A stretch of 64,000 nucleotides of DNA from Chitinophagaceae bacterium (GCA_947469485.1 CANIPU010000005.1:62001-126000); one strand, 5' to 3'. Positions 17,597-26,462 are shown, numbered from the stretch's first letter. A program made the numbers and translations. The notes: a model not told the origin generated them from the letters alone.

Positions 17597-18120
17597 TTCG
17601 TTGTTTCCATGCCCATATCGACACCCATTTTTTCATATACGATATCATTTGGCTCCCACAATTCAATTTTGTTTCCTTCGATATCCATAATATGAACAAA
17701 CTTTCCGTAATCATATGTTTCAATGGTGTCGGTTACAGTTACTCCTTCTTTTTTCAATTCCTCAACAAGAGCTTCTAAATTTTCAACGCGGTAGTTTATC
17801 ATAAACTCCTTTGCTGATGGTTCAAAGTATTTAGTTGTTTCTTTAAAAGGACTCCATTGCGAAAAACCTTTTTTAGTTGAGTCGTTTGCCTGCCTCCACT
17901 CAAACACACTGCCATATTGGTTGGTGTTTATACCTAAATGTGTTTTATACCAGTCCATTACTTTTTGCGGGTCTTTACATTTAAAAAATATACCGCCAAT
18001 ACCTGTTACTCTTTTCATTTTAGTGCTGTTGTTTGAATTGTTATTAATGATTGATTTAAAAGCAAAACCAAAACAGAACGATGCTGCTAATGCAATAATT
18101 ATAAAAGTTGTTTTTTTCAT
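17593..18120 (-). CDS. VOC-family (glyoxalase/bleomycin-resistance-like) protein with membrane anchor
   Basis: A 175-residue protein whose C-terminal 140 residues are a VOC domain (GIGGIFFKCKDPQKVMDWYKTHLG, FMINYRVENLEALVEELKKEGV, and the closing HIMDIEGNKIELWEP). The first 30 residues form a hydrophobic segment (FIIIALAASFCFGFAF) that could be a signal anchor. This is unusual, because most VOC proteins are soluble and cytoplasmic. An internal Met (about residue 35, MKRVTGIG) would give a standard soluble form. It overlaps the next gene by 4 bases. Confidence 0.78.
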   Translation of the reverse strand: MKKTTFIIIALAASFCFGFAFKSIINNNSNNSTKMKRVTGIGGIFFKCKDPQKVMDWYKTHLGINTNQYGSVFEWRQANDSTKKGFSQWSPFKETTKYFEPSAKEFMINYRVENLEALVEELKKEGVTVTDTIETYDYGKFVHIMDIEGNKIELWEPNDIVYEKMGVDMGMETTK

Positions 18121-18155
18121 TCTCTGTTTTTTACAAATTTAATTTTATCTATTGT

Positions 18156-18707
18156 TTATTCAGCAATCAGTAGTTTTTCACTTACAAGGGTATCATTTCT
18201 ATAAGTTTGAAGTTTAGCTGTATCTCCGTCATTATTAAAATATACCCAGGTTGAGTCTTTTAAGTAGTTGCTTTCTCCTTCATTTCTGATCCAATGCCTT
18301 ATAGCAATTGTTTTTCCATTAACAATATCTTCTTCTGTTTTAAACTTTTTATTTTCATCAAAACCGGAAGACTCTGTGATAGTTTTTAAGGAAGGTTGAA
18401 ACAGCTGCCAACCTATAAATAAAGATATAGGTGAACAGAAAAATAACATCAGGTAAGTGCTGAAGATTATTTCTTTAACAAACCAAACTTTTCTCTTAGC
18501 AAAAGAAAAAATTGCAACCAGAATGCTAAAAGACAAAATATATAAGGGAAAAATAAAAATACTCATTATGGCCATTCCCTGATGAAGTCCATTTACATAA
18601 TTTCCAATGGCAAGAAGGCAGGCACAGTTTATGATTGCAAGTATTGTTAATGACCAGTTCCATTTTTTCATTTTTTTAAACAACTTTTTTTTAATTGCCT
18701 TTAACAA
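18156..18707 (-). CDS. Hypothetical membrane protein with a C-terminal soluble domain
   Basis: A 183-residue protein with three predicted membrane helices (about 19-38, 45-68 and 79-103) after a very basic start (KKKLFKKMKKW). The final 75 residues are polar and end in a beta-rich segment (DSTWVYFNNDGDTAKLQTYRN) that looks like part of a MORN or toxin-antitoxin-antidote-type repeat, but a single copy is too little to assign. I do not recognise the family. A second Met at residue 13 is an alternative start. Confidence 0.6.
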   Translation of the reverse strand: MLKAIKKKLFKKMKKWNWSLTILAIINCACLLAIGNYVNGLHQGMAIMSIFIFPLYILSFSILVAIFSFAKRKVWFVKEIIFSTYLMLFFCSPISLFIGWQLFQPSLKTITESSGFDENKKFKTEEDIVNGKTIAIRHWIRNEGESNYLKDSTWVYFNNDGDTAKLQTYRNDTLVSEKLLIAE

Positions 18708-18812
18708 ATATGGGATTTAATAACTCCTGTTATGTCAGAAGTAATCAGATGGTTGTGCAAGAGAACAGCAAAAGCATGGGTAGTTAACCTGTTATATTAT
18801 TCAATAGTATTG

Positions 18813-19391
18813 TTAATCATCTAATCCTTTTCCGATAAGTATTTGTGGAATGTATTTTTCAATTCGGACCTCGCGTGTTTTTGATTGCTTGGCTGATGAA
18901 AAATAAAGCAGGTATCCTCGTTGCCTTCCCGGTGTTAATTTTTTGAAAGCTGTTTTCAATTCAGGCATATCATTTAATACAATTTGAAATTCTTCAGGCA
19001 TTGAGTATTCGTTTGTTTTTTTCAACTCAACCTTCAAGCCTGCCTTTTCAATACTAATGGCTTCCTTGATGTATGATTTCAAGGTTGCTTTCATTTTTAG
19101 AATTTCATGAATACCAGTCAAACGAATTTGCCTTGCTGCTTGCACATTCTTTGTTTGCTGTACTAAAATTTTCGCGACATCTTTCATTAAAACACCTTTC
19201 ATAAACAGCAATGCGCAGTAGTCTTTAAATCCATGAATAATAACAACATTGTTATTCTGAAATGTATAGCACGGACAACCCCATTTCAATTCTTCAGTGA
19301 GCCCGCAGTCAAGTACAATCATTCTTAATTCAGAATATGCTTCCTGCCACTTTGTGTTTTTGTTAAAAAACCAATCAACTTTTGGGTTCAT
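18813..19391 (-). CDS. YdeI/OmpD-associated-like protein (DUF1801 plus YdeI tail)
   Basis: A 192-residue cytoplasmic protein. The N-terminal half matches DUF1801 (WQEAYSELRMIVLDCGLTEELKWGCPCYTFQNNNVVIIHGFKDYCALLFMKG). The C-terminal half carries the YdeI-type section (MPEEFQIVLNDMPELKTAFKKLTPGRQRGYLLYFSSAKQSKTREVRIEK). Both are common in Bacteroidota as this two-part protein. The role is unclear; E. coli YdeI has been tied to antimicrobial peptide resistance. It is a single gene. Confidence 0.83.
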   Translation of the reverse strand: MNPKVDWFFNKNTKWQEAYSELRMIVLDCGLTEELKWGCPCYTFQNNNVVIIHGFKDYCALLFMKGVLMKDVAKILVQQTKNVQAARQIRLTGIHEILKMKATLKSYIKEAISIEKAGLKVELKKTNEYSMPEEFQIVLNDMPELKTAFKKLTPGRQRGYLLYFSSAKQSKTREVRIEKYIPQILIGKGLDD

Positions 19392-19459
19392 GTTTATTTA
19401 TTTTATTCAGACAATTAATTTAATTAATTCTTTAGCTATTTCCATTCAATATTCTCACT

Positions 19460-20932
19460 CTATAAACCTCTTTGTTGTTTATCTTTTCTTTTAAGATATT
19501 GTCCTCTCGGCTCATCAGCCTGATGGAGTACAATTTCGGAATGCAGGAACTGTGCAGCGTCTGCTGAATCTTTCACTTTGGAAGCGCTGCGACCTAACAT
19601 TTCTGCTTCAAACTCCGTTAATACACTTTCCCTTATTCCAGTTTCTCTCCATTGAGAAAACTGTGCACAGCCTATTGAGATTCCCCGAGCTAATGCAAGC
19701 GCATCAAGCAGCGCCTGATTAGCACCTTGTCCTTTAAATGGGCTCATAGGGTGAGCTGCATCACCCATTAGCGTCACTTTCCCCCATTTCTCCATTAATT
19801 CTGACTTAAGTAATTCTCTGTCATAAACAGGATAACCTGAAACCTGACTTTCTATAGTTGCTGATAAAATCTGAGGAATGGGGTTGTGCCACAGAGTTCT
19901 GCGACACGCTTCTTCTTTGAGCGCCTGAGCACCTTGCGCACTCAAAGCTTTCGCTTCCTTTTCATTCATAGGAAAACTTAGTTGCCACATAACAGAGTCG
20001 GAGTCATAAGGCATTATGTAAATCCGTTCATTTCCATTAGCTGTTTGAAATACCGTTGCCGAATCGAGTAATGAACTCTCAACACCTTCAAGTTTCTTCA
20101 AAGGGCAAATTCCTAGTATAACAATACATCCAAGGTATCGCAATGGAGTGATATCATCACCAATCAGAAGCTTTCGAACTGCACTACGAATGCCATCAGC
20201 TCCAATAACAAGATCAGCTTTGGCATTCTTTGTCTTTCCGTCCACTTTGAATCTCAGGTCAACACTTTCACTCTCATTTTCTTTAAAATCTACCAACTGG
20301 TGCCCCCACTGCACAGCATTGTTTCCACCCAGTTGTTTTAGAAGCGCTAAGCGCAAAGACTGCCTTGCAATAAGCAGATTTATTCGCTTGGGTGATTTTT
20401 TTGCATCTGACTGCATCCATTTGCTCATTCCCCATTCGCCGATTACTTTCCCATCTGTAGTATGCACCAAATGCCTTCTTGATATCACAGCTTCGTCTAA
20501 GGAGAAAATACCCAATCCCTCTATGGCTTTACTGGCCTGCTGTAGTGTGAGGCCATAACCTTGAGCGCGTGTTTCGAAGCCTTTATCGCGCTCGTAAAGT
20601 GTAAAAGGAATTTTACGGTGCAAACATGCAACAGCAAGCGCCATTCCTCCTATACCTCCACCAATAATAGCAACATGCGGGTAGGTTTCTTTATCGGCTA
20701 CTGGAGGATGATCAGCATGAATCAACCCTGAACCGCTGCAATTCAGGCATGAATATTTGTGACCCTTTGGACGAACAGGAGCCTTGCCTTCACCATTCGT
20801 TTTTTCAAATTGATCCATTTCAATCTGGAATCGAAGTCGCACTTTCTTTCGTAACCGCTGGCTTTTTTTGCCACGCCCAAAACACTCAGGGCAAGTAGTC
20901 CAGTAAGCACCTTCATTTTCCACTTTATTCAA
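19460..20932 (-). CDS. FAD-dependent monooxygenase with an N-terminal DnaJ-like zinc module
   Basis: A 490-residue protein. Residues 14-21 and 62-69 are two CxxCxGxG motifs of the DnaJ zinc-finger type, separated by a very basic stretch. From residue 86 an aromatic-ring-hydroxylase-type FAD domain follows: dinucleotide motif GGGIGG at 91-96, the middle VIGADGIRSAVR, and the second FAD motif GDAAHPMSPFKGQGAN. It probably hydroxylates a small molecule using FAD and NAD(P)H; the substrate is unknown. The gene is visibly less AT-rich than its neighbours and uses more GCG/GCC-type codons, which suggests horizontal transfer. The 283 bases before its start hold no gene; AATTCTTGTT occurs at both ends of that gap. 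Confidence 0.82.
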   Translation of the reverse strand: MNKVENEGAYWTTCPECFGRGKKSQRLRKKVRLRFQIEMDQFEKTNGEGKAPVRPKGHKYSCLNCSGSGLIHADHPPVADKETYPHVAIIGGGIGGMALAVACLHRKIPFTLYERDKGFETRAQGYGLTLQQASKAIEGLGIFSLDEAVISRRHLVHTTDGKVIGEWGMSKWMQSDAKKSPKRINLLIARQSLRLALLKQLGGNNAVQWGHQLVDFKENESESVDLRFKVDGKTKNAKADLVIGADGIRSAVRKLLIGDDITPLRYLGCIVILGICPLKKLEGVESSLLDSATVFQTANGNERIYIMPYDSDSVMWQLSFPMNEKEAKALSAQGAQALKEEACRRTLWHNPIPQILSATIESQVSGYPVYDRELLKSELMEKWGKVTLMGDAAHPMSPFKGQGANQALLDALALARGISIGCAQFSQWRETGIRESVLTEFEAEMLGRSASKVKDSADAAQFLHSEIVLHQADEPRGQYLKRKDKQQRGL

Positions 20933-21215
20933 TTCTTGTTAGGTTAAAAGGATTAGAAGCACAACTCTTTAGTTCGTTTTATCCTTTTGTTTAATTGGTA
21001 CTCATGAATTCCGCTGCGCTCCATTTGTTTGCTTATCAAAGCCCTTCTTTTTTTATTTATTCTTAGATTTCTTTTTTGTTTTTCAATTGTATTTGTGACT
21101 GGCTTTGCATTTCTTTAAATCATATATTATGTGAATGTGTTTCTCTAACCAAGAAGCGATTCCGTTTAAAATTTGCATTCAGTTTGTTTAAGGCTATTTA
21201 CAATTCTTGTTGTGT

Positions 21216-21647
21216 TCAGGCAGTAGTGGGTTGTTTTAAATTCTCCGCTACAAACTTTTCAGCGAAGTTTTTTATCATTTGTCGCACTTCTCTAAACTGA
21301 TTTGAAATTTCTTCTTCTGTTCCTGTTGCTTTCGCAGGGTCTGGAAAATTTTGGTGAAACTTTATTGCTCTTGTTGGAAAGTACGGACAGCGTTCTTTAG
21401 CGTTGTCGCAAACTGTAATTACAAAATCAAAGTCAATGTCAAAGTATTCGTCAATATTGTTTGATGTGTGATTTGAAATGTCAATGCCATCCTCTTTCAT
21501 TGTTGCAATGGCTCTTGGATTTACTCCATGCGTTTCAACACCTGCACTATAAACTTTCGCTTTGTTGCCTGCAAAGTGTTGCAGGTAACCTTCGGCAATC
21601 TGACTTCTGCAACTGTTACCAGTGCAAAGGACTAAAACTCGTTTCAT
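21216..21647 (-). CDS. arsC: Arsenate reductase, low-molecular-weight phosphatase type
   Basis: A 143-residue cytoplasmic enzyme that reduces arsenate to arsenite. It carries the LMW-phosphatase P-loop C8-TGNSC13-R14-S and the redox pair C80 / C87 (VCDNAKERCP), so it belongs to the thioredoxin-coupled class (as in Staphylococcus pI258) rather than the glutaredoxin class. The family's Asp-Pro loop is in FPDPAKATG. It is the last gene of an operon with arsR, a DUF6428 gene and a small membrane-protein gene; its start directly follows the latter's stop codon. Confidence 0.92.
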   Translation of the reverse strand: MKRVLVLCTGNSCRSQIAEGYLQHFAGNKAKVYSAGVETHGVNPRAIATMKEDGIDISNHTSNNIDEYFDIDFDFVITVCDNAKERCPYFPTRAIKFHQNFPDPAKATGTEEEISNQFREVRQMIKNFAEKFVAENLKQPTTA

Positions 21648-21800
21648 CTATTTTATTTTCACTATGCTGATTAATACCCAAAGCAAGTTAATGATGGTGA
21701 ATCTGGCGTCAAAACCGTAAGCATAGTTTAAGCAAACAATTCCTGCAAGAATTATTAAGAATCGTTTATGTCTGCCGATGTAGTCTATTATATGTTTCAT
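21648..21800 (-). CDS. Small membrane protein of the ars operon (YgaP/DUF2892-like)
   Basis: A 50-residue protein read from ATG at 21798-21800. It ends in TAG directly before the arsC start, with no gap, and follows the DUF6428 gene by 4 bases, so it is firmly inside the operon. It starts MKHIIDYIGRHKRFLIILAGIV and ends in a second hydrophobic segment (FTIINLLWVLISIV), the pattern of small YgaP-like transmembrane proteins often found in arsenic operons. Its role in arsenic handling is unproven. Confidence 0.7.
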   Translation of the reverse strand: MKHIIDYIGRHKRFLIILAGIVCLNYAYGFDARFTIINLLWVLISIVKIK

Positions 21801-21804
21801 ATGC

Positions 21805-22275
21805 TTAACAGCAGCCGCCTCCAGGAGTGCAGCATGATTTTGAAGTTTCTAATTCAGCTAATTGCAGTTTCTGTTTATGTTGCGGAACTCCGCAATTATC
21901 TTTTGCTAAGCAGTCGGTTTGTTTTGTTGTCAGTAAAAAGTTTTCGCCTGAAAAGTCCAAACCATATTTGCCGATTGTGTCGGACTGATATTCCACTTCA
22001 ATTTCTAAATCTTCCATTCCCAATTTTTCTTCTGAAAGTTTAATGATGTTAAGAAGTTTGGCTGGTTTCAAACGATGTTCAAAATCGTTTGCGTTCCACA
22101 ACTGAAAGTTTGCAACCTTTTCATTTCTCACTGTTCCACCACAATCAATAAAGTGTTTGGTAACAACACCAACTTCAGTAACATGGAAATGTTCGGGAAC
22201 AAATGTTCCATTCTGAAGTTCAAAATTTACTGATTCAGCAGTGCTCAGGTGTTTTTTAATTTCTGATAGTTTCAT
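21805..22275 (-). CDS. DUF6428-family protein of the ars operon
   Basis: A 156-residue cytoplasmic protein typical of Bacteroidota arsenic operons (DUF6428): MKLSEIKKHL at the start, TFVPEHFHVTEVGVV near residue 25, and the Cys-containing FIDCGGTVRNEKVANFQLWNA. The C-terminus has a Cys-rich tail (SCCTPGGGCC) with four Cys in ten residues, well suited to binding As(III) or another soft metal (inference). It lies 18 bases after arsR and should be co-transcribed. Confidence 0.82.
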   Translation of the reverse strand: MKLSEIKKHLSTAESVNFELQNGTFVPEHFHVTEVGVVTKHFIDCGGTVRNEKVANFQLWNANDFEHRLKPAKLLNIIKLSEEKLGMEDLEIEVEYQSDTIGKYGLDFSGENFLLTTKQTDCLAKDNCGVPQHKQKLQLAELETSKSCCTPGGGCC

Positions 22276-22293
22276 ATTATTTGATTTATTGAA

Positions 22294-22626
22294 TTAACAA
22301 CATTTTGGATTATGGGAGTTGGCTTTCTTGAAAAACTCATTGAAAGTTTTTTCAAATTTCTCAAAGGTTTTCCAATTGATGCAGTAACAGGATTTTGTTC
22401 CGTCAACTTCTCCATTAATAAGTTCCGCTTTCAAAAGTTCTTTCAGGTGTTGCGAAACTGTTGACTGTGCAAGTGGTAACACTTCCACAATTTCACCGCA
22501 AATGCAGGTTTCTCTGTCGGCAATTTGTTTTAGGATTGCAACCCTTGCCGGGTGGCTTATTGCGTTTGCAAAGTCCGCTAACTCATTTTCCTTTTTGCTG
22601 AACTCGCCTTTCTTGTTTTGTGCCAT
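22294..22626 (-). CDS. arsR: ArsR-family metalloregulator, first gene of the ars operon
   Basis: A 110-residue winged-helix repressor. The DNA-recognition section is [16 protein letters not shown] near residues 49-64. Cys residues at 41 and 43 (ETCICGE) just ahead of it and the CC pair at the C-terminus are candidate As(III) ligands; further Cys lie at CYC near residue 80. It should bind its own promoter without arsenite and release it when arsenite binds. An inverted repeat sits on that promoter (22642-22657). Confidence 0.9.
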   Translation of the reverse strand: MAQNKKGEFSKKENELADFANAISHPARVAILKQIADRETCICGEIVEVLPLAQSTVSQHLKELLKAELINGEVDGTKSCYCINWKTFEKFEKTFNEFFKKANSHNPKCC

Positions 22627-22641
22627 GGTCTTTAATACTAT

Positions 22642-22678
22642 ATCGCAAATATACGATTATATAATCCGAATTTCCAAA
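22642..22678 (-). promoter_or_regulatory. Promoter and probable ArsR operator of the ars operon
   Basis: On the minus strand, TTTG (22675-22678) and TATATTTG (22646-22653) are separated by 21 bases, a full match to the Bacteroidota promoter. The -7 box is flanked exactly by ATCG and CGAT (plus-strand 22642-22645 and 22654-22657), an inverted repeat that would let ArsR cover it. The arsR start codon is 16 bases downstream of the operator. Confidence 0.65.
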
Positions 22679-22782
22679 TGTCAGTGAAAATGTTAATCCC
22701 CCGCTTTGTCATAACACAGCTCATTCTCTGCTTTGGCTGAGGAGAGACATGTCGGAGAAAAAATTATTTTCGTTTTCATATT

Positions 22783-23424
22783 TTATGGATTTATGTAATA
22801 AGAAATTAAATTTCTGAATTTATTACTGTCTGGAACTTCATACTTAATTCGTCCAATTCCTTTTGCATAATAGGATTTTGAATAATGTAAATCTTCAAAA
22901 TTATTTAATGCATTATCAATCTGAATCACAGAATTAAAACCATAATTTGAAGAAAAAATATTTCTAATGATACATGTATCATCAGCAGCTCCGAACGACT
23001 GATAAGTTGCTAAACCAACAACATAAGGAAAAACAAAACACTTATTACTATTGTAACTTCTGGGTTTTGAGCGGTTACGGAAAACAACATTGAAATCTTT
23101 TTCTGCTGTACCCCCAGCTTGTGTATTTATCCAGTATTGATAATCATATTCATCTAAACTGCTGTGAGTATTAATTTGTAAAAACTCATAAATAATTTCA
23201 TCGCCATTGTAGTTGAGTGTGCCTTCGCCTGTGTAGTTAATGCGGTTTGTTACATATACACTGTCAATTGCACCAGTTACACTGTCTTTATAAATCCAGT
23301 AAGTGCCGGGTTTAAAATCCCAGTATGCTTTCATATCAGCTGGTATCAACCTTTCGTAAGGTTTTTTCTTGCAGCAAGTAAAAAAGAAAATGGAGAGAAA
23401 AATAATGCTGCAATATTTTTTCAT
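22783..23424 (-). CDS. Hypothetical lipoprotein
   Basis: A 213-residue protein with a lipoprotein signal (hydrophobic run, then FFTCC near residue 17) and a Lys-rich start to the mature chain. The mature part begins WDFKPGTYWIYKDSVTGAIDSVYV, a pattern seen in many Bacteroidota lipoproteins of unknown role, and is rich in aromatic residues and beta structure. It is transcribed alone. No function can be assigned. Confidence 0.7.
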   Translation of the reverse strand: MKKYCSIIFLSIFFFTCCKKKPYERLIPADMKAYWDFKPGTYWIYKDSVTGAIDSVYVTNRINYTGEGTLNYNGDEIIYEFLQINTHSSLDEYDYQYWINTQAGGTAEKDFNVVFRNRSKPRSYNSNKCFVFPYVVGLATYQSFGAADDTCIIRNIFSSNYGFNSVIQIDNALNNFEDLHYSKSYYAKGIGRIKYEVPDSNKFRNLISYYINP

Positions 23425-23547
23425 ATCCGAAAGTTAAACAATAAAAAAAGTAAATTCAAAAAAGGATAGTACAATTCATTGAGGGTTGACATGTAATCCT
23501 TTCCATCATCCTGCAGCAATCTTTACTCCATTGCAGGGGTGGGATAG

Positions 23548-24000
23548 CAGGACTGGTCAAATAATTATCTGAGTTTTGGTGATACAATGTCAGGCAGAGT
23601 TTCGTCAACTGATATTAATTTAAATTTTGGAGTTAATGTGTTACCAGTGCGTTGGTTTTTCATAGGAGGAAATTTCAGTATCTGCAACAGAGTCGAAAAA
23701 TTTAAAGGCGGCGACCATACTTATTCAGTTGTTTTGGAATCGCAGGAAGATGGGCTAAGTAATATATTTAACGGATACTCAGTAGGAGTGAAGGGGCAGG
23801 CAGGTTTTAATATTAATGTTTCAGAAAAAGGTGAATACAAAACTTACATGCGCCTCTCTGCTTTTTATGAATTGGGATTAACTGAATTCAATTTTTATAA
23901 AACCTTTGAAAATCGAATGAAATATTTCAGTGGTAATAAAAAAACAAAACTTGCTTATCCCGGGATAACGCTTTCACTGCAATTCAAAGCTTCAGATTGA
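23548..24000 (+). pseudogene. Probable remnant of an outer-membrane beta-barrel protein gene
   Basis: An open frame runs from an in-frame TAG (23545-23547) to TGA at 23998-24000, with ATG at 23587. The product has alternating hydrophobic/polar strands (INLNFGVNVLPVRWFFIGGNFSI, GYSVGVKGQAGFNINVS, AYPGITLSLQFKAS) like the last strands of a beta-barrel, but there is no signal peptide. Protein-like sequence continues upstream of the Met (SNNYLSFGDT), which suggests the 5' end has been lost. It converges on the Omp28-like gene 15 bases away. A short real gene cannot be ruled out. Confidence 0.4.
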
Positions 24001-24015
24001 TTTTACAGCTTAGAA

Positions 24016-25683
24016 TTAATTAGTAACTACCTTTTTATAAGTATGAATGCCTTGCTTAACTATATACATACCTGTAAACAAATTCAAGGGCATTTCTTCT
24101 CCTTTATAAATCATTCTACCTGATAAATCATAAATATAAATCAGTTCGTTAGTGGTCTCTTCTGTTTTTTGTGAAGGAGGAGGAAATGTTGTGAAGTTAG
24201 CAACCGGTGTCCATGAAGATTGATTTGGAACTGCTCCGCATAAATTCCTGATCTTATATTCAAAGGTTGTATTGTATGGAAGAAAATTAATAATAAAATA
24301 AGGTTGGGTACAACTGGCAGTGGTCCAGCTTACAGTTCCAACTGGTCGCCACATAATTTTATATCCCTCAGAATAACATGGAGCTGGCCATTCCACAGTT
24401 GAGGTCGAGTAGGTTTGTCCGGTTGGCGAGTTAATTACATATGCCGAATACAGAACAGGTGCACATGCTCCAATTGTATAAGTTGTGGTAACGAAACCAC
24501 TGTTGTATCCACCAATACAGTAAGCAGCTACCGCGAAATTGTAGCTTTTGCCAGATTTTAAATTGTTGAATGTATAGTTAGTACTGTTACCTGCCGAATA
24601 ACTTGTACTCCAGTTTAATGAATCAACTTCTTTGTATTTAACTCTGTAGGTGACTGCACCGGTTACCGATGACCATATCATTTTTGAAGAACAAGATGTA
24701 ATATTTGTTACAGAGGTAATTGTTGGCTGAACCAGAAAATTCGTAATAGTATAAGATGCAATTGTGTTAATTCCTCCAGCTGTAACGGTAACAGAATAAT
24801 TTCCGGCACCTAATCCTGAAATGTCCTGTGTTATAGCACCATTGGACCATAAATAAGTATACGGTGGAGTGCCTCCTGTTACATTAATGTTCAACGCGCC
24901 TGTTGATCCACACATTGTAGGTGTATTTGATACCAATGAAATTGAAGCCAGTAAATTAAAAGGCAACGGCGCGTAGGCTGCCTGTTTAACTTTCTTAGTT
25001 GTATTGTTTTGAACAAATCCAACCACAGCTAATTGATTTAAATTAAAAGTATTTCCGATAAGCCATGATGTATTGATTGTTATAGAATCACCTGCATTCA
25101 TGTTTTGTGGAAGTGAAATTCCGGTTTCTGAAGGCAGCATTTTTTTCATAACCATCGGAAAACTGGTTTCACCATTAGTACCGGGAGGTGTTGGAAATGT
25201 AATGGACTTTTCTACAACAATAATGTAAGCCTTCATAACATTTGAATTATATGCAACCAATGCTTTTATTTTGGCAGAAGCGTACAACGAGTCATTATCA
25301 TTAGATAAATAGTATTTCAAATTAATACTGTAAGTAGGAGCTACTGCATATTCATTGTTTATTGATGTCTGCGTAATGTTTACACCCATGCCATCCATGT
25401 AATGAGTTGGTACCTCAGTCACATTATAATAAACAGCTCTTGATTGATTTTGAATAAAGTTCTGACTATAAAAAGGATCGTAACCCGGAAAATCTGTATG
25501 AAAACGAATAGCAACTACTTTAGTAGGATTATTTGCTATAAGATTATTAAATGCAGGGTTTAATTGAGCGCATGCAGGTGATGAGGCATTAGTAAAAGAT
25601 TCTATCAGTACTAATCTTTGTGTTTGAGCATAACTCCGGATAATTAGTAAAGTAAAAATTGAAAGGAATAAAAATTTCTTCAT
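24016..25683 (-). CDS. Omp28-related T9SS cargo with SprB repeat and fibronectin-like domains
   Basis: A 555-residue exported protein. After the signal peptide (1-19) comes an Omp28-like thioredoxin-fold domain (VLIESFTNASSPACAQLNPAF, VPTHYMDG) to about 245. One SprB repeat follows (TCG-equivalent MCGSTGALNINVTGGTPPY to NYSVTV), then two fibronectin type III-like sections (about 318-405 and 408-500) and a short type A-like tail (IYDLSGRMIYKGEEM). Only one Cys remains where a thioredoxin would have CxxC. It is probably a cell-surface binding protein. Confidence 0.8.
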   Translation of the reverse strand: MKKFLFLSIFTLLIIRSYAQTQRLVLIESFTNASSPACAQLNPAFNNLIANNPTKVVAIRFHTDFPGYDPFYSQNFIQNQSRAVYYNVTEVPTHYMDGMGVNITQTSINNEYAVAPTYSINLKYYLSNDNDSLYASAKIKALVAYNSNVMKAYIIVVEKSITFPTPPGTNGETSFPMVMKKMLPSETGISLPQNMNAGDSITINTSWLIGNTFNLNQLAVVGFVQNNTTKKVKQAAYAPLPFNLLASISLVSNTPTMCGSTGALNINVTGGTPPYTYLWSNGAITQDISGLGAGNYSVTVTAGGINTIASYTITNFLVQPTITSVTNITSCSSKMIWSSVTGAVTYRVKYKEVDSLNWSTSYSAGNSTNYTFNNLKSGKSYNFAVAAYCIGGYNSGFVTTTYTIGACAPVLYSAYVINSPTGQTYSTSTVEWPAPCYSEGYKIMWRPVGTVSWTTASCTQPYFIINFLPYNTTFEYKIRNLCGAVPNQSSWTPVANFTTFPPPSQKTEETTNELIYIYDLSGRMIYKGEEMPLNLFTGMYIVKQGIHTYKKVVTN

Positions 25684-25949
25684 AACTAAAAAATTTTAAT
25701 TTCTGATTTATGGTTTGAAATGAAGATGAATTGCTTCATTTATTTTATGTTGTATAAACGAAATTAGAATGGATGCAATAGAAGTTTCGTTGTTTTTTGT
25801 TATTGGATATTTCTTTTTAGTAAGGGACAAAAGGTTTTGTTATCGCTTTCATTTTTTTATAAAAAAAACAAATCAATATTTTATTCAAACAAATTCAATC
25901 GCTGTCGTTCAGGAAAATGCAGTTACATTTAATATCATAAAACAGTGAA

Positions 25950-26381
25950 ATGAATAAAAAGCAAGCCTTGATATATGGAATTATTTTAATCGTTCTTTTC
26001 TTTTTTGTTCCAAAGGCAATAAAATATTTAAGGTTTAATAAATCAGTTGGAATTGTTACCCAAATCAGTACAGGAACTTTTCATGGATTAAGAGATTCAA
26101 CTTCATTTGAATATCCAAACATTTTATTTATCACTGAAAAAAAACAAGAAGTTTATTATCGTAAAGACAATGAGGTTCTGTTTGTAATGCCCGAAGTTGG
26201 AGATAAAATAACTGTGATATATAATCCGCAAGACCCTAAGGACGCATACTTGAGCAGGATTGGCAGTTTTTGGTTTGCATTACCTGACCTTTTATTATTC
26301 GGGATATTGATATTTCTTTTAATTGGTGTTGTAAATATTGTATTTGTTAAATCGAAGAAAAAAAAGAAAGCAGAAAGTTAA
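25950..26381 (+). CDS. DUF3592-like membrane protein
   Basis: A 143-residue protein with an N-terminal helix (about 7-24), an extracytoplasmic beta domain (SVGIVTQISTG to GDKITVIYNPQDPKDAYLSRIG) and a C-terminal helix (about 109-131) ending in a run of Lys. This layout and the VIYNPxDP motif match DUF3592. The function is unknown. It converges with the next T9SS gene through a shared terminator. Confidence 0.65.
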   Translation: MNKKQALIYGIILIVLFFFVPKAIKYLRFNKSVGIVTQISTGTFHGLRDSTSFEYPNILFITEKKQEVYYRKDNEVLFVMPEVGDKITVIYNPQDPKDAYLSRIGSFWFALPDLLLFGILIFLLIGVVNIVFVKSKKKKKAES

Positions 26382-26411
26382 ATGTTTAATGAGTTCAATT
26401 TAATATAAAAT

Positions 26412-26444
26412 AAAAAACCGCCAATTTTTGATTGGCGGTTTTTT
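26412..26444. terminator. Bidirectional terminator between convergent genes
   Basis: A 14-bp stem (arm AAAAAACCGCCAAT at 26412-26425, partner at 26431-26444) with a 5-base loop ends in T runs on both strands. It should stop transcription of the DUF3592-like gene and of the minus-strand T9SS gene. Confidence 0.9.
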
Positions 26445-26462
26445 ATTTTAATGTGGTTAAGT

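Noticed and set aside
20148..20558. A 136-residue frame antisense to the FAD monooxygenase
   Set aside because: It lies wholly inside a gene with intact FAD motifs and has no start context or recognisable features.
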